Assembly (NCBI GenBank): GCA_008933675.1
Contig: WBUO01000010.1
Location: 1-44,102, forward strand
Reading direction: 5' to 3'
DNA from: Dechloromonas sp.
GTDB taxonomy: Bacteria; Pseudomonadota; Gammaproteobacteria; Burkholderiales; Rhodocyclaceae
Length of the DNA stretch: 44,102 nucleotides
The notes beneath the pieces are model-generated. The model ran no database searches. It was not told the DNA's origin and saw nothing but the letters and a program-made list of their open reading frames with translations. The translations under genes were made by a program, and so were the position numbers. Position 1 is the stretch's first letter. Each line of letters begins with the position of its first letter. Below, piece by piece: positions 8,544 through 18,425 of the stretch.

Positions 8544-9944
8544 CTACTGATGGGCACAGGGTAAAGAAAGTGTGAAGCGCGTTTTTCCACCTTCCGAGTT
8601 GACGCCAACATCCCCGCCATGAGCCAACACAATAGATTGGGTTATCGCCAGCCCTAAGCCTGAATTTTCGGTCGTGCGCAGGCGCGAACTGTCGACACGG
8701 TAGAAACGATCAAACAGGCGGGGCAAATGTTCGGTAGGGATATCGCTCCCTGTGTTCTCGACGGAGACCAAAATCCTACCTTCACGGTTATTGTCGACTC
8801 GAACGGTAACCTTGCCCTCGTTCGGCGTGTGGCGCAGCGCGTTGGATAGCAGATTGCTAACCGCCCTGCGCAACATCAATCGGTCGCCGACGATTTGGCC
8901 GTTACCTGTGAGCGACAAGGCTATCGATTTCTCTTCGGCAAGCACGCCGTAATACTCCAGCAAATCGCCAATTTCCTCGGCAAGGTCTATCGGCTCCTGA
9001 TTGGGGATGATCTGGTTGTTGTCGGCCTTGGCCAGGAAAAGCATGTCGGAAATGGTTCGCGACAAGCGTTCGAATTCTTCCGTGTTCGACGCCAGGGTGT
9101 CCCGGTAGTCTTCTGCGGAGCGTGCTTTCGAGAGCGTGACCTGTGTCTGGGTCAACAGATTGCTGACCGGCGTTCGCAACTCATGAGCCAAGTCCGATGA
9201 AAAATCCGACAGGCGCTGAAAGGACTCTTCCAAGCGCGAAAGCATGCCATTCAATGTGTCGGCCAGATCCGCCAATTCGCGGGGGATGGCTTCGACCGGC
9301 AAGCGGGTATGCAGGCGATTGGCGGTGATCTCAGCCGCCTGCCGCTTAATGGCCAGTAAAGGCAACAGGCCGCGCCGGACGACAAACCAGCCGAGCAATC
9401 CCATCGCCAGAGTCGCCAGGCTCATGAACCCCCACAAAGTCTGCCGGAAGGAAGTCATGAAGTGCTCGTGATGGGTGATTTCGGTGGCAATTGCCACGGT
9501 GTAACTAACGCCACCATCGGTGCCTTTGACCATCGAGGAAACTCCCCGCCATGGCTGGCCGTCGTTGCTGTTCCATTTGACGGGTTGCTCGCGCCTTGGT
9601 GTCGCGCCAATGCTTAGTAGATCCTGCGGAAACACCATCGCTTCGTTGGCATACAGCATTTCGCCATTCTGGTCATAGACGGCAACGATCAACCCGTGAT
9701 GCCCCGTCAGCGCATCGTCCAATTGCTGGGTCAGTGTCTCTTTCGGCTGACTATCTGGTTTTCGTTCCAAGATATGCCTTGCCAACTGCATTTTGCCGGT
9801 CAGCACATCCAAATCCTGCTCTTCGAAGTGGCGCTCAACCGCATTGCCGATAAGCAGGCCGAGCAGGAACAGCACAAAGGCCGAGGCCAGCGCGAACAGC
9901 AGAGTCAGCCGGAGTGTCAGTGAGGGGCCGCGGATTGGGGTCAA
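8544..9944 (-). CDS. cusS: Heavy-metal sensor histidine kinase (CusS/CopS type)
   Basis: 466 residues. Two membrane segments (about 12-34 and 168-189) enclose a periplasmic sensor of about 130 residues, followed by a HAMP-like linker. The H-box [10 protein letters not shown] carries the phosphorylated H254. The catalytic part has the N-box [12 protein letters not shown], the F-box LFDRFYRVD and the G-box SGLGLAI. This order is typical of the heavy-metal sensor kinases that detect periplasmic Cu(I)/Ag(I) and phosphorylate CusR/CopR. The start is a TTG whose TTGA overlaps the stop of the regulator gene by 4 bp, so it is translated by coupling from that gene. Metal specificity is inferred from the adjoining cus genes. 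Confidence 0.9.
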   Translation of the reverse strand: MTPIRGPSLTLRLTLLFALASAFVLFLLGLLIGNAVERHFEEQDLDVLTGKMQLARHILERKPDSQPKETLTQQLDDALTGHHGLIVAVYDQNGEMLYANEAMVFPQDLLSIGATPRREQPVKWNSNDGQPWRGVSSMVKGTDGGVSYTVAIATEITHHEHFMTSFRQTLWGFMSLATLAMGLLGWFVVRRGLLPLLAIKRQAAEITANRLHTRLPVEAIPRELADLADTLNGMLSRLEESFQRLSDFSSDLAHELRTPVSNLLTQTQVTLSKARSAEDYRDTLASNTEEFERLSRTISDMLFLAKADNNQIIPNQEPIDLAEEIGDLLEYYGVLAEEKSIALSLTGNGQIVGDRLMLRRAVSNLLSNALRHTPNEGKVTVRVDNNREGRILVSVENTGSDIPTEHLPRLFDRFYRVDSSRLRTTENSGLGLAITQSIVLAHGGDVGVNSEGGKTRFTLSLPCAHQ

Positions 9945-10618
9945 TCGGTAATCTCCAAAACATAGCCCATGCCGCGCACGGTCTGAATCAATTTGGGTTC
10001 GTACCCCTCATCAATCTTGACCCGAAGGCGTTTGATGGCGACCTCAATGACGTTCGTGTCGCTGTCGAAATTCATGTCCCAAACCTGGGAGGCAATCAGC
10101 GACCGAGGCAGCACTTCGCCCTGGCGGCGTAACAGCAGTTCAAGCAGCGCGAACTCCTTGGCGGTCAGATCGATGCGTTTGCCGGCGCGATTGACCCGGC
10201 GGCGCAGCAGGTCGAGTTCGAGGTCGGCGGCGCGCAGGAACTCGGACTCCTTCGCCTTGCCGCCCCGCCGCAGCAGGGTCCGGACTCGCGCCAACAGTTC
10301 GGAGAAGGCAAAGGGCTTCACCAGGTAGTCGTCGGCGCCCAACTCCAGTCCCTTGACCCGGTCCTCGACCTGGTCGCGTGCCGTCAGAAACAGTACCGGC
10401 ATTTCCTTGCCGGCTCGGCGAATACCTTGCAACACCTGCCAGCCGTCGATGCCCGGGAGCATGACGTCGAGGATCGCCAGATCATAGGCCTCGGTCAGCG
10501 CCAGATGCAGCCCGTCGAGGCCATTGACGGCCAAATCCACGACGAAGCCCGCCTCGACCAACCCCTGCTTGAGGTAAGAGCCGGTTTTGGTTTCGTCTTC
10601 CACCACAAGAATTTTCAT
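9941..10618 (-). CDS. copR: Heavy-metal response regulator, OmpR/PhoB type (CopR/CusR)
   Basis: 225 residues from ATG 10618, which follows GGAGAGAACG; a longer GTG start at 10633 would swallow that ribosome site. The receiver domain has the acidic pocket E7-D8, the phosphoacceptor D51 (LAILDVML) and the lysine in VKPFAF. It is followed by an OmpR-type winged helix with [19 protein letters not shown] and a recognition helix ending [11 protein letters not shown]. Its gene is the first of a two-gene operon with the kinase. It is divergent from the cytochrome/cop genes, and a dyad GATTAC-N6-GTAATC stands in the shared promoter region, the expected binding site for this protein. Confidence 0.93.
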   Translation of the reverse strand: MKILVVEDETKTGSYLKQGLVEAGFVVDLAVNGLDGLHLALTEAYDLAILDVMLPGIDGWQVLQGIRRAGKEMPVLFLTARDQVEDRVKGLELGADDYLVKPFAFSELLARVRTLLRRGGKAKESEFLRAADLELDLLRRRVNRAGKRIDLTAKEFALLELLLRRQGEVLPRSLIASQVWDMNFDSDTNVIEVAIKRLRVKIDEGYEPKLIQTVRGMGYVLEITD

Positions 10619-10685
10619 CGTTCTCTCCACCAATCATTGGCTATTGATGGCGCATTTTCCGTCGCTTTTAAAGGCCGATTGCCTA

Positions 10686-10703
10686 GATTACGGAAATGTA
10701 ATC
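10686..10703. promoter_or_regulatory. Presumed CopR box 1, GATTAC-N6-GTAATC, between copR and the cytochrome gene
   Basis: A perfect 6+6 dyad lies 67 bp upstream of the copR start and 93 bp upstream of the divergent cytochrome gene. The same dyad plus a conserved tail (CCG, then CAGCAA and TGTTGG) recurs at 11448. Cop/Czc boxes of this type (ATTAC with an inverted GTAAT) are known sites for CopR-like regulators. From this position it can serve both divergent transcripts. Confidence 0.75.
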
Positions 10704-10796
10704 CGCAAGTCAGCAAGATGTTGGTTTGGTAAAGACAAAATAGCAATTTCGGAGCAAGACCAATTGGACTCCGCATACCCTTACTGAGAAAAAACT

Positions 10797-11438
10797 ATGT
10801 GCAGATTTATTTGGGGTGCTCTGGCAACCATCGGCTTGGGCGCGGCAACGGCGGGGATCGTCGTCGTGGCCGGCGTCGTCGATGTCGGCGCCGACACCCC
10901 CCACAGTTCCTTCACCTACCAGGCGCTGACGTTTGCCCGCGAAAGGGCCATTGCCAGCCGTACGGGTGAAATCCAGATCCCGGCTGATCTTGCCGATCCC
11001 GAGCGCGTGCGACGCGGGGCCGGCAACTATGCTGCAATGTGCGTCAATTGCCATTTGTCTCCGGAAGCGCCAGATTCGGAGATTCGCAAGGGGTTGTATC
11101 CGACTCCCCCCAATCTTTCCGAAAAACCGGCGGCGCCATCGTCACGTGACGCTGCCCGCGATTTCTGGATCATTAAGCACGGCATCAAGGCTTCCGGTAT
11201 GCCGGCCTGGTCGAAGGGCGGCATGGAGGATGAGGCCATTTGGGACCTGACGGCCTTCCTGCAAAAGATGCCTTTGCTGTCGGCGACCGCCTACGAGCAA
11301 CTGGTGGCAGCCAGTGACGGTCATTCCCATGGCGGACTGGAAGGCCACGAAGAGGCACCAGCAGCCCCGGTCGAGGAAAAGCCGGTGGCCAAGGGCAAAA
11401 ATGCGCACAGCCATGACCACGGAGCGCACAAACATTAA
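10797..11438 (+). CDS. Membrane-anchored c-type cytochrome with His-rich C-terminus, copper-island type
   Basis: 213 residues. An N-terminal hydrophobic segment (about 5-29) acts as anchor or uncleaved signal. There is one haem site, CVNCH (C82, C85, H86), with a likely methionine axial ligand in ASGMPAW near residue 147. The last 50 residues are rich in His (GHSHGG, HSHDHGAHKH) and Pro/Ala, a probable metal-binding tail. It is the first plus-strand gene after CopR box 1. Cytochromes of this kind occur beside cop/cus genes in betaproteobacteria. Their role is not settled; passing electrons during Cu(I) oxidation is one possibility. The ribosome site is weak (GAG within GAGAAAAAACT). Confidence 0.85.
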   Translation: MCRFIWGALATIGLGAATAGIVVVAGVVDVGADTPHSSFTYQALTFARERAIASRTGEIQIPADLADPERVRRGAGNYAAMCVNCHLSPEAPDSEIRKGLYPTPPNLSEKPAAPSSRDAARDFWIIKHGIKASGMPAWSKGGMEDEAIWDLTAFLQKMPLLSATAYEQLVAASDGHSHGGLEGHEEAPAAPVEEKPVAKGKNAHSHDHGAHKH

Positions 11439-11447
11439 CCCCATAAA

Positions 11448-11465
11448 GATTACAAAAATGTAATC
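11448..11465. promoter_or_regulatory. Presumed CopR box 2, GATTAC-N6-GTAATC, upstream of the copG-cusFCBA operon
   Basis: The dyad GATTAC-AAAAAT-GTAATC is perfect and is followed by the same tail as box 1 (CCG, CAGCAA, TGTTGG). It lies 69 bp before the DUF411 gene. It gives the copG-cusF-cusCBA genes their own CopR-controlled promoter, separate from the one for the preceding cytochrome gene. Confidence 0.8.
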
Positions 11466-11534
11466 CGACGGACAGCAAATTGTTGGCGTCGGCTATCCAT
11501 ACTGACGCCACTCGACTGACACAGGAGCTTCGCC

Positions 11535-11975
11535 ATGCGTAACCCCTTTCTTGTTCTTGCTTTGAGCTCCGTCCTCGGCGCCGGCCTTTCCACTGCCGTG
11601 GCGGCCGGCGAAATGGTGGATGTTTACAAGAGCCCGAATTGCGGTTGCTGCGGCAAGTGGGTCGATCATCTGAAAAATGCGGGCTTCGAGGTCCGCTCGC
11701 ACAACGTCATGGACGTCCCGGCGGCCCGCAAACAATTGGGGATGCCCGATCGGCTGGGCTCCTGCCACACCGCCAAGGTGGCCGGCTATGTGGTCGAAGG
11801 CCATGTGCCGGTTGCCGACATCCAGCGTCTGCTCAAGGAAAAACCGAAAGCCCTCGGCATCGCGGTGCCGTCGATGCCGCCAGGATCGCCGGGCATGGAA
11901 AGCCCGAGACCCGTCCCCTACAACACGCTGCTGGTCCAGGCCGGTGGCGAAACCAGCATCTTTGCCAAACATTGA
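11535..11975 (+). CDS. copG: DUF411 periplasmic copper-resistance protein (CopG-like)
   Basis: 146 residues with a signal peptide (about 1-23, ending AVAAGE). The mature part has the DUF411 hallmarks: VYKSPNCGCCGKWV with the cysteine cluster near residue 35, RLGSCHTAKV with a further Cys-His near 76, and the closing PYNTLLV. Members of this family (CopG) bind copper through these cysteines in the periplasm and may convert Cu(I)/Cu(II). CAGGAGC precedes the ATG at good spacing. It is the first gene of the run copG-cusF-cusC-cusB-cusA-cytochrome, downstream of CopR box 2. Confidence 0.9.
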   Translation: MRNPFLVLALSSVLGAGLSTAVAAGEMVDVYKSPNCGCCGKWVDHLKNAGFEVRSHNVMDVPAARKQLGMPDRLGSCHTAKVAGYVVEGHVPVADIQRLLKEKPKALGIAVPSMPPGSPGMESPRPVPYNTLLVQAGGETSIFAKH

Positions 11976-11996
11976 TCCCCCAAACAGGAGAAACTC

Positions 11997-12341
11997 ATGA
12001 AAGCACTTATCACCGCCTCACTGATCGCCTTTTCCACCCTCGGCGCCGTTTCTGCCCAAGCTGCAAGCGACCATGCCGGGCATGCCATGGCCTCGCCGAG
12101 CGCCGCGTCTGCTGAAATGCAGATGATCGACGCTCAGGTCAAGAAAGTGGACAAGGCAGCCGGCAAAGTAACCTTGTCGCATGGCCCACTGACCAACCTG
12201 AACATGCCGGCGATGACCATGGTACTCAAGGTTTCCAATGTCGCCTGGTTAGACCAGATGAAAACCGGCGATAAGATTCGCTTCATGGCCGAAAACGTGA
12301 ATGGTGCCATCACCGTCGTCCATTTCGAACCCGCCAAATAA
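11997..12341 (+). CDS. cusF: CusF-type periplasmic Cu(I)/Ag(I) chaperone
   Basis: 114 residues with a cleavable signal peptide (about 1-22, ending SAQA). The body is a small OB-fold protein with the CusF metal site: HGPLTNLNMPAMTMVL supplies the His and two Met ligands, and a W (VAWLDQ) follows. CusF passes Cu(I)/Ag(I) to the CusB adaptor of the RND pump. ACAGGAG precedes the ATG. A second copy of the same fold is fused to the C-terminus of the CusB encoded just downstream, so the operon carries both a free and a tethered chaperone. Confidence 0.92.
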   Translation: MKALITASLIAFSTLGAVSAQAASDHAGHAMASPSAASAEMQMIDAQVKKVDKAAGKVTLSHGPLTNLNMPAMTMVLKVSNVAWLDQMKTGDKIRFMAENVNGAITVVHFEPAK

Positions 12342-12421
12342 CCCAATCGACTGACGGCGAGACGGTGCTTACCTCTCGCTGTCAGCATGCTTCATAAAAA
12401 CAAATATTGCAGGGAGGTCGC

Positions 12422-13693
12422 ATGCGCCGACTCAGGCCGTTACCCATTTTGATCCTGGCGCTTGCCACCGCCTTTGGGTCGCCCGTGCTTGCCCAAGACG
12501 CCGCCCTTGGTGCGAACGTGGACAGCCTGATCAATTATGCCAAGACACGCAATCCGGAGTACGCCGCGATGCAGGCCGAGGCCGAAGCGTCAGGCGAGCG
12601 GGTGACGCCGGCCGGTGCCTTGCCCGACCCGAAGTTTCGGACCGAGTTGCGTGACATAACGCGGATGGGCGAACAGAGTGCCACGCTAGCCCCAAATCGC
12701 GTCGGCAGCACCCGTTACTTGCTGATGCAGGACATACCCTGGTTCGGCAAGCGTGACCTGAAGCGCGAAATCGCCGAGCTTGAAGCCGACGGCGCCAAGG
12801 GACGTGCGTTGGGCACCTGGGCCGATGTTGCCGGGCGGATCAAAGTCAATTTCGCCCAACTTTATTACGTGCACCGCAACAAACAACTGACTCGGGAAAT
12901 TCTCGACCTGATGACCCGCCTGGAGAAAGTCGCCCAGGTGCGCTACGCCGGCGGCCTGGCGGCGCAGCAGGATGTCATCCGCGCCCAGGTCGAGCAGACC
13001 AACATGCGCAACGAATTGATTGCGCTGGAGACCGAACAGCACCACCTGCATGCCCGGCTGAACGCCTTGCTGGCCCGCCCAAGCAATGCGTCCTTGCAGG
13101 AACCAGCGCAGTTGCGCAAACTGCCGGCTCCCGTGGCGCTGGATTACGCCACGCTGGAAGAGCGCGTGCGAACCCGCAACCCACAACTGTTCGCCGATGA
13201 ATCGAAAATCAAAGCCGCCGAGAAATCCCGCGACCTGACCTACAAAAACCGCTATCCCGACTTTACGCTGGGGGTCTCCCCCATCCAGTACCAGAGCGCC
13301 ATCAAGGAATGGGAGTTGATGGTCGAACTGAATATCCCACTGCAACAGTCTTCGCGGCGGGCACAGGAGCGGGAATCGGAATCCATGCTCAATGCCGCGC
13401 GCTCGCGCAAGGAAGCCACCACCAACCAAGTCTTTGCCGAACTGGCCGAGGCTCTGGCCGGCATCGAAGCCGCCCGTCGCACGGAAAACCTGCTGACCAA
13501 CAGCCTACTGCCACAGGCCGAACTGACCTTCAAGGCGGCACTGGCCGGCTACGAGACTGGCAAGGTCGATTTCGCCACCTTGCTCGATGCCCAGCGCCAA
13601 ATCCGGCAGGCCAGACAAAACCAGCTTAAGGCCCAAGTCGACGCCCAGATGCGTCTGGCCGAAATCGAACGTCTTTTAGGGGAAGATCTATGA
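12422..13693 (+). CDS. cusC: Outer-membrane factor of the Cu/Ag efflux pump (CusC, TolC family)
   Basis: 423 residues from ATG 12422, chosen because GGGAGG lies 5 bp upstream; a TTG at 12407 would sit before that site. A signal peptide (MRRLRPLPILILALATA..) ends near residue 25. Two long coiled-coil repeats typical of outer-membrane efflux proteins follow, with GLAAQQDVIRAQ and GKVDFATLLDAQ closing the two halves. The protein would form the trimeric outer-membrane channel. Its stop overlaps the ATG of cusB (ATGA), so the genes are translationally coupled. Confidence 0.9.
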   Translation: MRRLRPLPILILALATAFGSPVLAQDAALGANVDSLINYAKTRNPEYAAMQAEAEASGERVTPAGALPDPKFRTELRDITRMGEQSATLAPNRVGSTRYLLMQDIPWFGKRDLKREIAELEADGAKGRALGTWADVAGRIKVNFAQLYYVHRNKQLTREILDLMTRLEKVAQVRYAGGLAAQQDVIRAQVEQTNMRNELIALETEQHHLHARLNALLARPSNASLQEPAQLRKLPAPVALDYATLEERVRTRNPQLFADESKIKAAEKSRDLTYKNRYPDFTLGVSPIQYQSAIKEWELMVELNIPLQQSSRRAQERESESMLNAARSRKEATTNQVFAELAEALAGIEAARRTENLLTNSLLPQAELTFKAALAGYETGKVDFATLLDAQRQIRQARQNQLKAQVDAQMRLAEIERLLGEDL

Positions 13694-15279
13694 ACAAGGG
13701 TGCAGGACTGACCATCGGCGTTATTGCCGTTGCCGTGGCAGCCGGGAGTGGTTACTGGCTGGGCGGACGTGGCGGCGCTTCCCATGGCGATGCTGTGCCG
13801 GTCGCCAGCGCTCCGGCCGAGCCGGCCAAGAAAGAGAAAAAACTGCTTTTCTACCGTAATCCGATGGGGTTGCCCGACACCTCGCCGGTGCCCAAGAAAG
13901 ACCCGATGGGGATGGATTACATCGCGGTCTATGAGGGAGAGCAGGATGAGGAGCCGGCATCGGCCAACCAGATCAAGATCAGCACCGAGAAGGTGCAGAA
14001 ACTGGGTGTGAGGACCGAAGTCGCCCAATTGCGCGTCCTTGACAAGGTGGTCCGCGCCGCAGGTCGGATCGAGCCGGACGAGCGTCGCATCTACGCGATT
14101 TCCCCCAAGTTCGAGGGCTACGTCGAACGCCTGCACGTCAATGTCACGGGCCAGCCGGTCAGCAAGGGGCAGCCGCTGTTTGAGGTGTATAGCCCGGAAC
14201 TGGTTTCCGCCCAGCGCGAATACGCGATTGCCGCCCAAGGCGTCGAGTCGCTGAAGGAAGCCGGCGGCCAAGCGCGGGACGGCATGAAGCAACTGGCCGA
14301 TTCAAGCCTGTTGCGTCTGAAGAACTGGGATATTTCGGAGGAGCAGGTCAAGGCGCTGGCCAAATCCGGCGAAGCACGGCGCACGCTGACTTTCCGCTCA
14401 CCGGTCGCCGGCATTGTCACCGAAAAGAAAGCCCTGCAGGGCATGCGTTTCATGCCGGGCGAGGCGCTTTATCAGGTGGCCGACCTGTCGGCGGTCTGGG
14501 TGGTGGCTGACGTCTTCGAGCAGGACATCGGTCAGGTCAAGACCGGTGCCAAAGCCAAGGTCAGGATCAATGCCTACCCGGACAAAGTGTTCGAAGGGAC
14601 GATCACCTACGTCTATCCGACCCTGAAGGCCGAGACGCGGACGGTACCCGTGCGAGTCGAACTGCCCAATCCCAGTCAGTTGCTGAAACCGGCCATGTTC
14701 GCCCAGGTCGAGTTGCCGGTCGGGGCCAAAGGAGAGGTCGTCACCGTACCGACCTCGGCCGTGATTGACAGCGGCACCCGCCGCATCGTGCTGGTCCAGG
14801 CGAAGGAAGGCCGTTTCGAGCCACGCGAGGTCAAGCTGGGGCAACGCAGTGACAACCATGTTGAGGTGCTTGAAGGCGTCAAGAATGGTGAGCCGGTGGT
14901 GGTTGCCGCCAATTTCCTGATCGACGCCGAAAGCAACCTGAAGGCGGCGGTCGGCGGTTTCGGCCATGCTAGCCACGGCAGCCAGCCGAAGCCGGAGTCA
15001 GCCAAGCCTGCTGCTGTCGGGCATCAGGCCGAAGGCACGGTCGAGGGGTTCGACGCCAAGGCAGGTATGCTGACGCTCAATCACGGGCCGGTCGCCAGTC
15101 TCAAATGGCCGGGCATGACCATGGAGTTCCAGGTCGCGACGCCGGCGCTGTTGAGCGGACTCAAACCGGGTGCGACGGTGGCCTTCGAGTTTGTCGAGCG
15201 CAAACCCGGTGAATGGGTCGTCACCAGCATCAAACCGATGGCTGGCAAAGTGGCGGCCAATCCCCACGCAGGCCACTGA
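13690..15279 (+). CDS. cusB: CusB periplasmic adaptor with N-terminal metal-binding domain and fused C-terminal CusF domain
   Basis: 529 residues. The N-terminal anchor (about 5-25) is followed by a heavy-metal-binding domain with the pattern LLFYRNPMGLP...DPMGMDYIAVYEGE (about residues 54-86). Next come the barrel-sandwich, alpha-hairpin and beta-barrel parts of a membrane fusion protein. The last 80 residues (from about 445) repeat the CusF fold: LNHGPVASLKWPGMTMEF supplies His, Trp and Met ligands. The tail ends HAGH. It links CusA to CusC and delivers Cu(I)/Ag(I). Ordinary CusB proteins are about 400 residues and lack the CusF tail, though such fusions are known in betaproteobacteria. Confidence 0.93.
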   Translation: MNKGAGLTIGVIAVAVAAGSGYWLGGRGGASHGDAVPVASAPAEPAKKEKKLLFYRNPMGLPDTSPVPKKDPMGMDYIAVYEGEQDEEPASANQIKISTEKVQKLGVRTEVAQLRVLDKVVRAAGRIEPDERRIYAISPKFEGYVERLHVNVTGQPVSKGQPLFEVYSPELVSAQREYAIAAQGVESLKEAGGQARDGMKQLADSSLLRLKNWDISEEQVKALAKSGEARRTLTFRSPVAGIVTEKKALQGMRFMPGEALYQVADLSAVWVVADVFEQDIGQVKTGAKAKVRINAYPDKVFEGTITYVYPTLKAETRTVPVRVELPNPSQLLKPAMFAQVELPVGAKGEVVTVPTSAVIDSGTRRIVLVQAKEGRFEPREVKLGQRSDNHVEVLEGVKNGEPVVVAANFLIDAESNLKAAVGGFGHASHGSQPKPESAKPAAVGHQAEGTVEGFDAKAGMLTLNHGPVASLKWPGMTMEFQVATPALLSGLKPGATVAFEFVERKPGEWVVTSIKPMAGKVAANPHAGH

Positions 15280-15290
15280 CAGGGGATACC

Positions 15291-18200
15291 ATGCTCGCCA
15301 AAATCATCGAATGGTCGGGACGCAACCGCTTCCTCGTCCTCCTGGCTACACTTTTCGTCATTGTCGGCGGTGTCGTTGCGGTCATGAAAACGCCGCTCGA
15401 CGCCTTGCCTGATCTCTCAGACGTACAGGTCATTGTCTACACCGAATATCCCGGGCAGGCACCGCAAGTAGTTGAGGATCAGGTGACCTATCCGCTGACA
15501 ACGGCCATGTTGTCGGTACCGAAGTCCAAGGTCGTGCGCGGCTTCTCATTCTTCGGAGCCTCTTTCGTCTACATCATCTTTGAAGACGGTACGGATATTT
15601 ATTGGGCGCGGTCCCGGGTACTCGAATATCTTAACTTTGCTGCTGGCCGCATGCCCAAGGGCGTCACGCCGCAGATCGGCCCGGACGCCACGGGCGTGGG
15701 CTGGGTCTATCAATACGCGCTACTCGCCAAGGACAAGACGCTGGCAGAACTGCGCACGCTGCAGGACTGGTATCTGCGCTACCAACTGACCAAGGCGCAT
15801 GGCGTCGCCGAAGTGGCTTCGATTGGCGGCTTTGTCCAGACCTACCAGGTCACGGTTGATCCGGTGAAATTGCGCGCCTATGGCATTCCGCTGGCGGCGG
15901 TTTCAAAAGTCATTCGGGAGTCGAACCGCGATGTCGGTGGTCGTGTCGTCGAGATGGCGGAAACTGAATACATGGTACGTGGCAAGGGCTATCTGCGGGG
16001 CACGGTTGATATTGAAAACCTGGTGGTCAAGTCACAAGGGGGAACGCCCGTCCTGGTCCGTGACATTGCCCGCGTCGAACTGGCGCCGGACGAACGGCGT
16101 GGCCTCACCGAATTGAATGGTGAAGGCGAAGTGGTATCCGGTATCGCCATGGCGCGCTACGGGCAGAACGCGCTGGAAGTCATCCATAACCTGAAGGAAA
16201 AGATCGGCGAGATTTCTGCCGGCCTGCCGGAGGGCGTGACGATCCAGACGGTCTATGATCGTTCGGAATTGATTCACCGTGCGATTGACACCTTGACGCG
16301 CACTTTGGCGGAAGAAAGTCTCATCGTCGCGCTGGTCTGCGTCGTATTCCTGATGCACATGCGCAGTGCTTTGGTAGCCATCCTGATGCTGCCGGTCGGG
16401 GTGCTGATTGCCTTCATCGCCATGCGATTGCTGGGAATGAACTCGAACCTGATGAGTCTGGGCGGTATCGCCATTGCCATTGGGGCGATGATCGATGCGG
16501 CCATCGTGATGATCGAAAACGCCCATAAGCACATCGAGCGTTTGCCGGAGGATCATACCCACGGGGATCGCATCGAGGCAATGATTGCGGCCTGCAAAGA
16601 GGTCGGCCCCGCACTGTTCTTCTCGCTGCTCATCATCACCGTTTCCTTCCTGCCCGTCTTTACGCTGGAGTCCCAGGAAGGACGTCTGTTCTCGCCCTTG
16701 GCCTACACCAAGACCTTCTCGATGGCGGGCGCTGCATTGCTGTCGGTGACGCTGGTGCCGGTGCTGATGATGCTGTTCATTCGCGGCAAAATCATGCCGG
16801 AATCGAAAAACCCGGTGAATCGTTTCCTGATCTGGGCTTATCGCCCGATCATCGCCGGCGTCATGCAATGGAAAAAGACCACTATCGTGGCCGCACTGCT
16901 CGCGCTGGTGGTCTCGATTTATCCGGCCAGCAAGTTGGGCTCCGAGTTCATGCCGACGCTGAATGAAGGCACGCTGTTCTACATGCCGGCTTCGCTGCCC
17001 GGGATGTCGATCACCAAAGCGGCGGAACTGTTGCAGACCCAGAACAAGATCATCAAGAGTTTCCCGGAAGTCTCATCGGTTTATGGCAAAGCGGGTCGTG
17101 CCAACACGGCAACGGACCCGGCGCCGACGGAGATGTTCGAGACGGTGATCAATCTGAAGCCGGAATCCGAATGGCGCCCTGGATTGACGACCGACAAGCT
17201 GATCGCCGAAATGGACAAGGCCTTGCAGTTCCCGGGCGTATCGAACGCTTGGACGATGCCGATCAAGGCGCGCATCGACATGCTGTCGACCGGCATCCGG
17301 ACGCCAATCGGGATCAAGGTGTTCGGCAAGGATCTCAACGAGATGGAACGACTGGCCCGCGAAATCGAGACGGTCGTCAAGGCAGTTCCAGGCACTACCT
17401 CGGCTTTCGCGGAACGGATTACCGGCGGTTTTTACCTGAATATCGAACCGGACCGCACCCAGTTGGCCCGCTATGGGCTGGCGGTCGGCGATTTGCAGGA
17501 TGTTATCGGCCAGGCCTTGGGCGGCGAGATGGTTACCACGACCGTCGAAGGGCGCGAACGGTTTGGCGTCACCGTGCGCTATCCGCGTGAACTTCGTTCC
17601 GATCCGCAGCAGATTGCCCGCGAGGTGCTGGTGCCGACCATGGAGGGGGCAATGATTCCGCTCGGCCAATTGGCCCGCGTCGAGGTGGCCAAGGGAACGC
17701 CCGGCATCCGGACTGAAAACGCGTTGCTTTCCGCCTATATCTTCGTGGACATTCGCGAACGCGACATCGGTGGCTATGTCGCCGATGCCAAGAAGGCGGT
17801 GGCGGAAAACGTGAAATTCCCGCCGGGCTATTACGCGACCTGGAGCGGCCAGTTCGAATCCATGGAGCGCGCGATCGAGAAAATGAAGATCGTCGTCCCG
17901 GTGACGCTGTTGATCATCTTTCTGCTGCTTTACCTGAACTTCAAACGTCTGACAGAGACCTTGATTGTCATGCTGTCGGTGCCGTTTGCGCTGGTCGGCG
18001 GGGTCTGGTTGATGTGGTTGCTCGGTTACAACCTGTCCGTTGCCGTCGCCGTGGGCTTCATCGCCCTAGCCGGGGTTGCAGCGGAAACCGGGGTGATCAT
18101 GCTGATTTACCTTGATCATGCCTGGGAAGCGCTGAAGGCCAAGCGCCGGACGGAAAACCAAGCGCCAACCCTGCACGATCTCTACGAGGCCATCATGGAA

Positions 18201-18425
18201 GGCGCCGTGGAGCGGGTTCGCCCGAAGATGATGACGGTGGTGGCGATCATGGCCGGCCTGTTGCCGATCATGTGGGGTACCGGTACCGGCTCAGAAGTCA
18301 TGAGTCGCATTGCGGCGCCGATGGTTGGCGGGATGATTTCCTCGACGGTGCTGACGCTCGCAGTCATCCCCGCCATCTACGCCCTGGTCAAGCAGTGGCG
18401 AATGAAACGGGGGATGGAGCAATGA
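15291..18425 (+). CDS. cusA: CusA inner-membrane RND efflux pump for Cu(I)/Ag(I), HME4 class
   Basis: 1044 residues from ATG 15291 (AGGGG at 15281-15285). The RND layout is clear: a membrane segment near the N-terminus, two large periplasmic loops and two groups of hydrophobic segments. The TM4 signature GGIAIAIGAMIDAAIVMIEN (about residues 393-412) is the monovalent-cation (HME4, CusA/SilA) type rather than the divalent CzcA type. Methionines in the periplasmic cleft (YMPASLPGMSITKA) fit Cu(I)/Ag(I) relay. The pump uses proton import to expel metal through CusC. Its stop overlaps the next ATG (ATGA). Confidence 0.95.
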   Translation: MLAKIIEWSGRNRFLVLLATLFVIVGGVVAVMKTPLDALPDLSDVQVIVYTEYPGQAPQVVEDQVTYPLTTAMLSVPKSKVVRGFSFFGASFVYIIFEDGTDIYWARSRVLEYLNFAAGRMPKGVTPQIGPDATGVGWVYQYALLAKDKTLAELRTLQDWYLRYQLTKAHGVAEVASIGGFVQTYQVTVDPVKLRAYGIPLAAVSKVIRESNRDVGGRVVEMAETEYMVRGKGYLRGTVDIENLVVKSQGGTPVLVRDIARVELAPDERRGLTELNGEGEVVSGIAMARYGQNALEVIHNLKEKIGEISAGLPEGVTIQTVYDRSELIHRAIDTLTRTLAEESLIVALVCVVFLMHMRSALVAILMLPVGVLIAFIAMRLLGMNSNLMSLGGIAIAIGAMIDAAIVMIENAHKHIERLPEDHTHGDRIEAMIAACKEVGPALFFSLLIITVSFLPVFTLESQEGRLFSPLAYTKTFSMAGAALLSVTLVPVLMMLFIRGKIMPESKNPVNRFLIWAYRPIIAGVMQWKKTTIVAALLALVVSIYPASKLGSEFMPTLNEGTLFYMPASLPGMSITKAAELLQTQNKIIKSFPEVSSVYGKAGRANTATDPAPTEMFETVINLKPESEWRPGLTTDKLIAEMDKALQFPGVSNAWTMPIKARIDMLSTGIRTPIGIKVFGKDLNEMERLAREIETVVKAVPGTTSAFAERITGGFYLNIEPDRTQLARYGLAVGDLQDVIGQALGGEMVTTTVEGRERFGVTVRYPRELRSDPQQIAREVLVPTMEGAMIPLGQLARVEVAKGTPGIRTENALLSAYIFVDIRERDIGGYVADAKKAVAENVKFPPGYYATWSGQFESMERAIEKMKIVVPVTLLIIFLLLYLNFKRLTETLIVMLSVPFALVGGVWLMWLLGYNLSVAVAVGFIALAGVAAETGVIMLIYLDHAWEALKAKRRTENQAPTLHDLYEAIMEGAVERVRPKMMTVVAIMAGLLPIMWGTGTGSEVMSRIAAPMVGGMISSTVLTLAVIPAIYALVKQWRMKRGMEQ

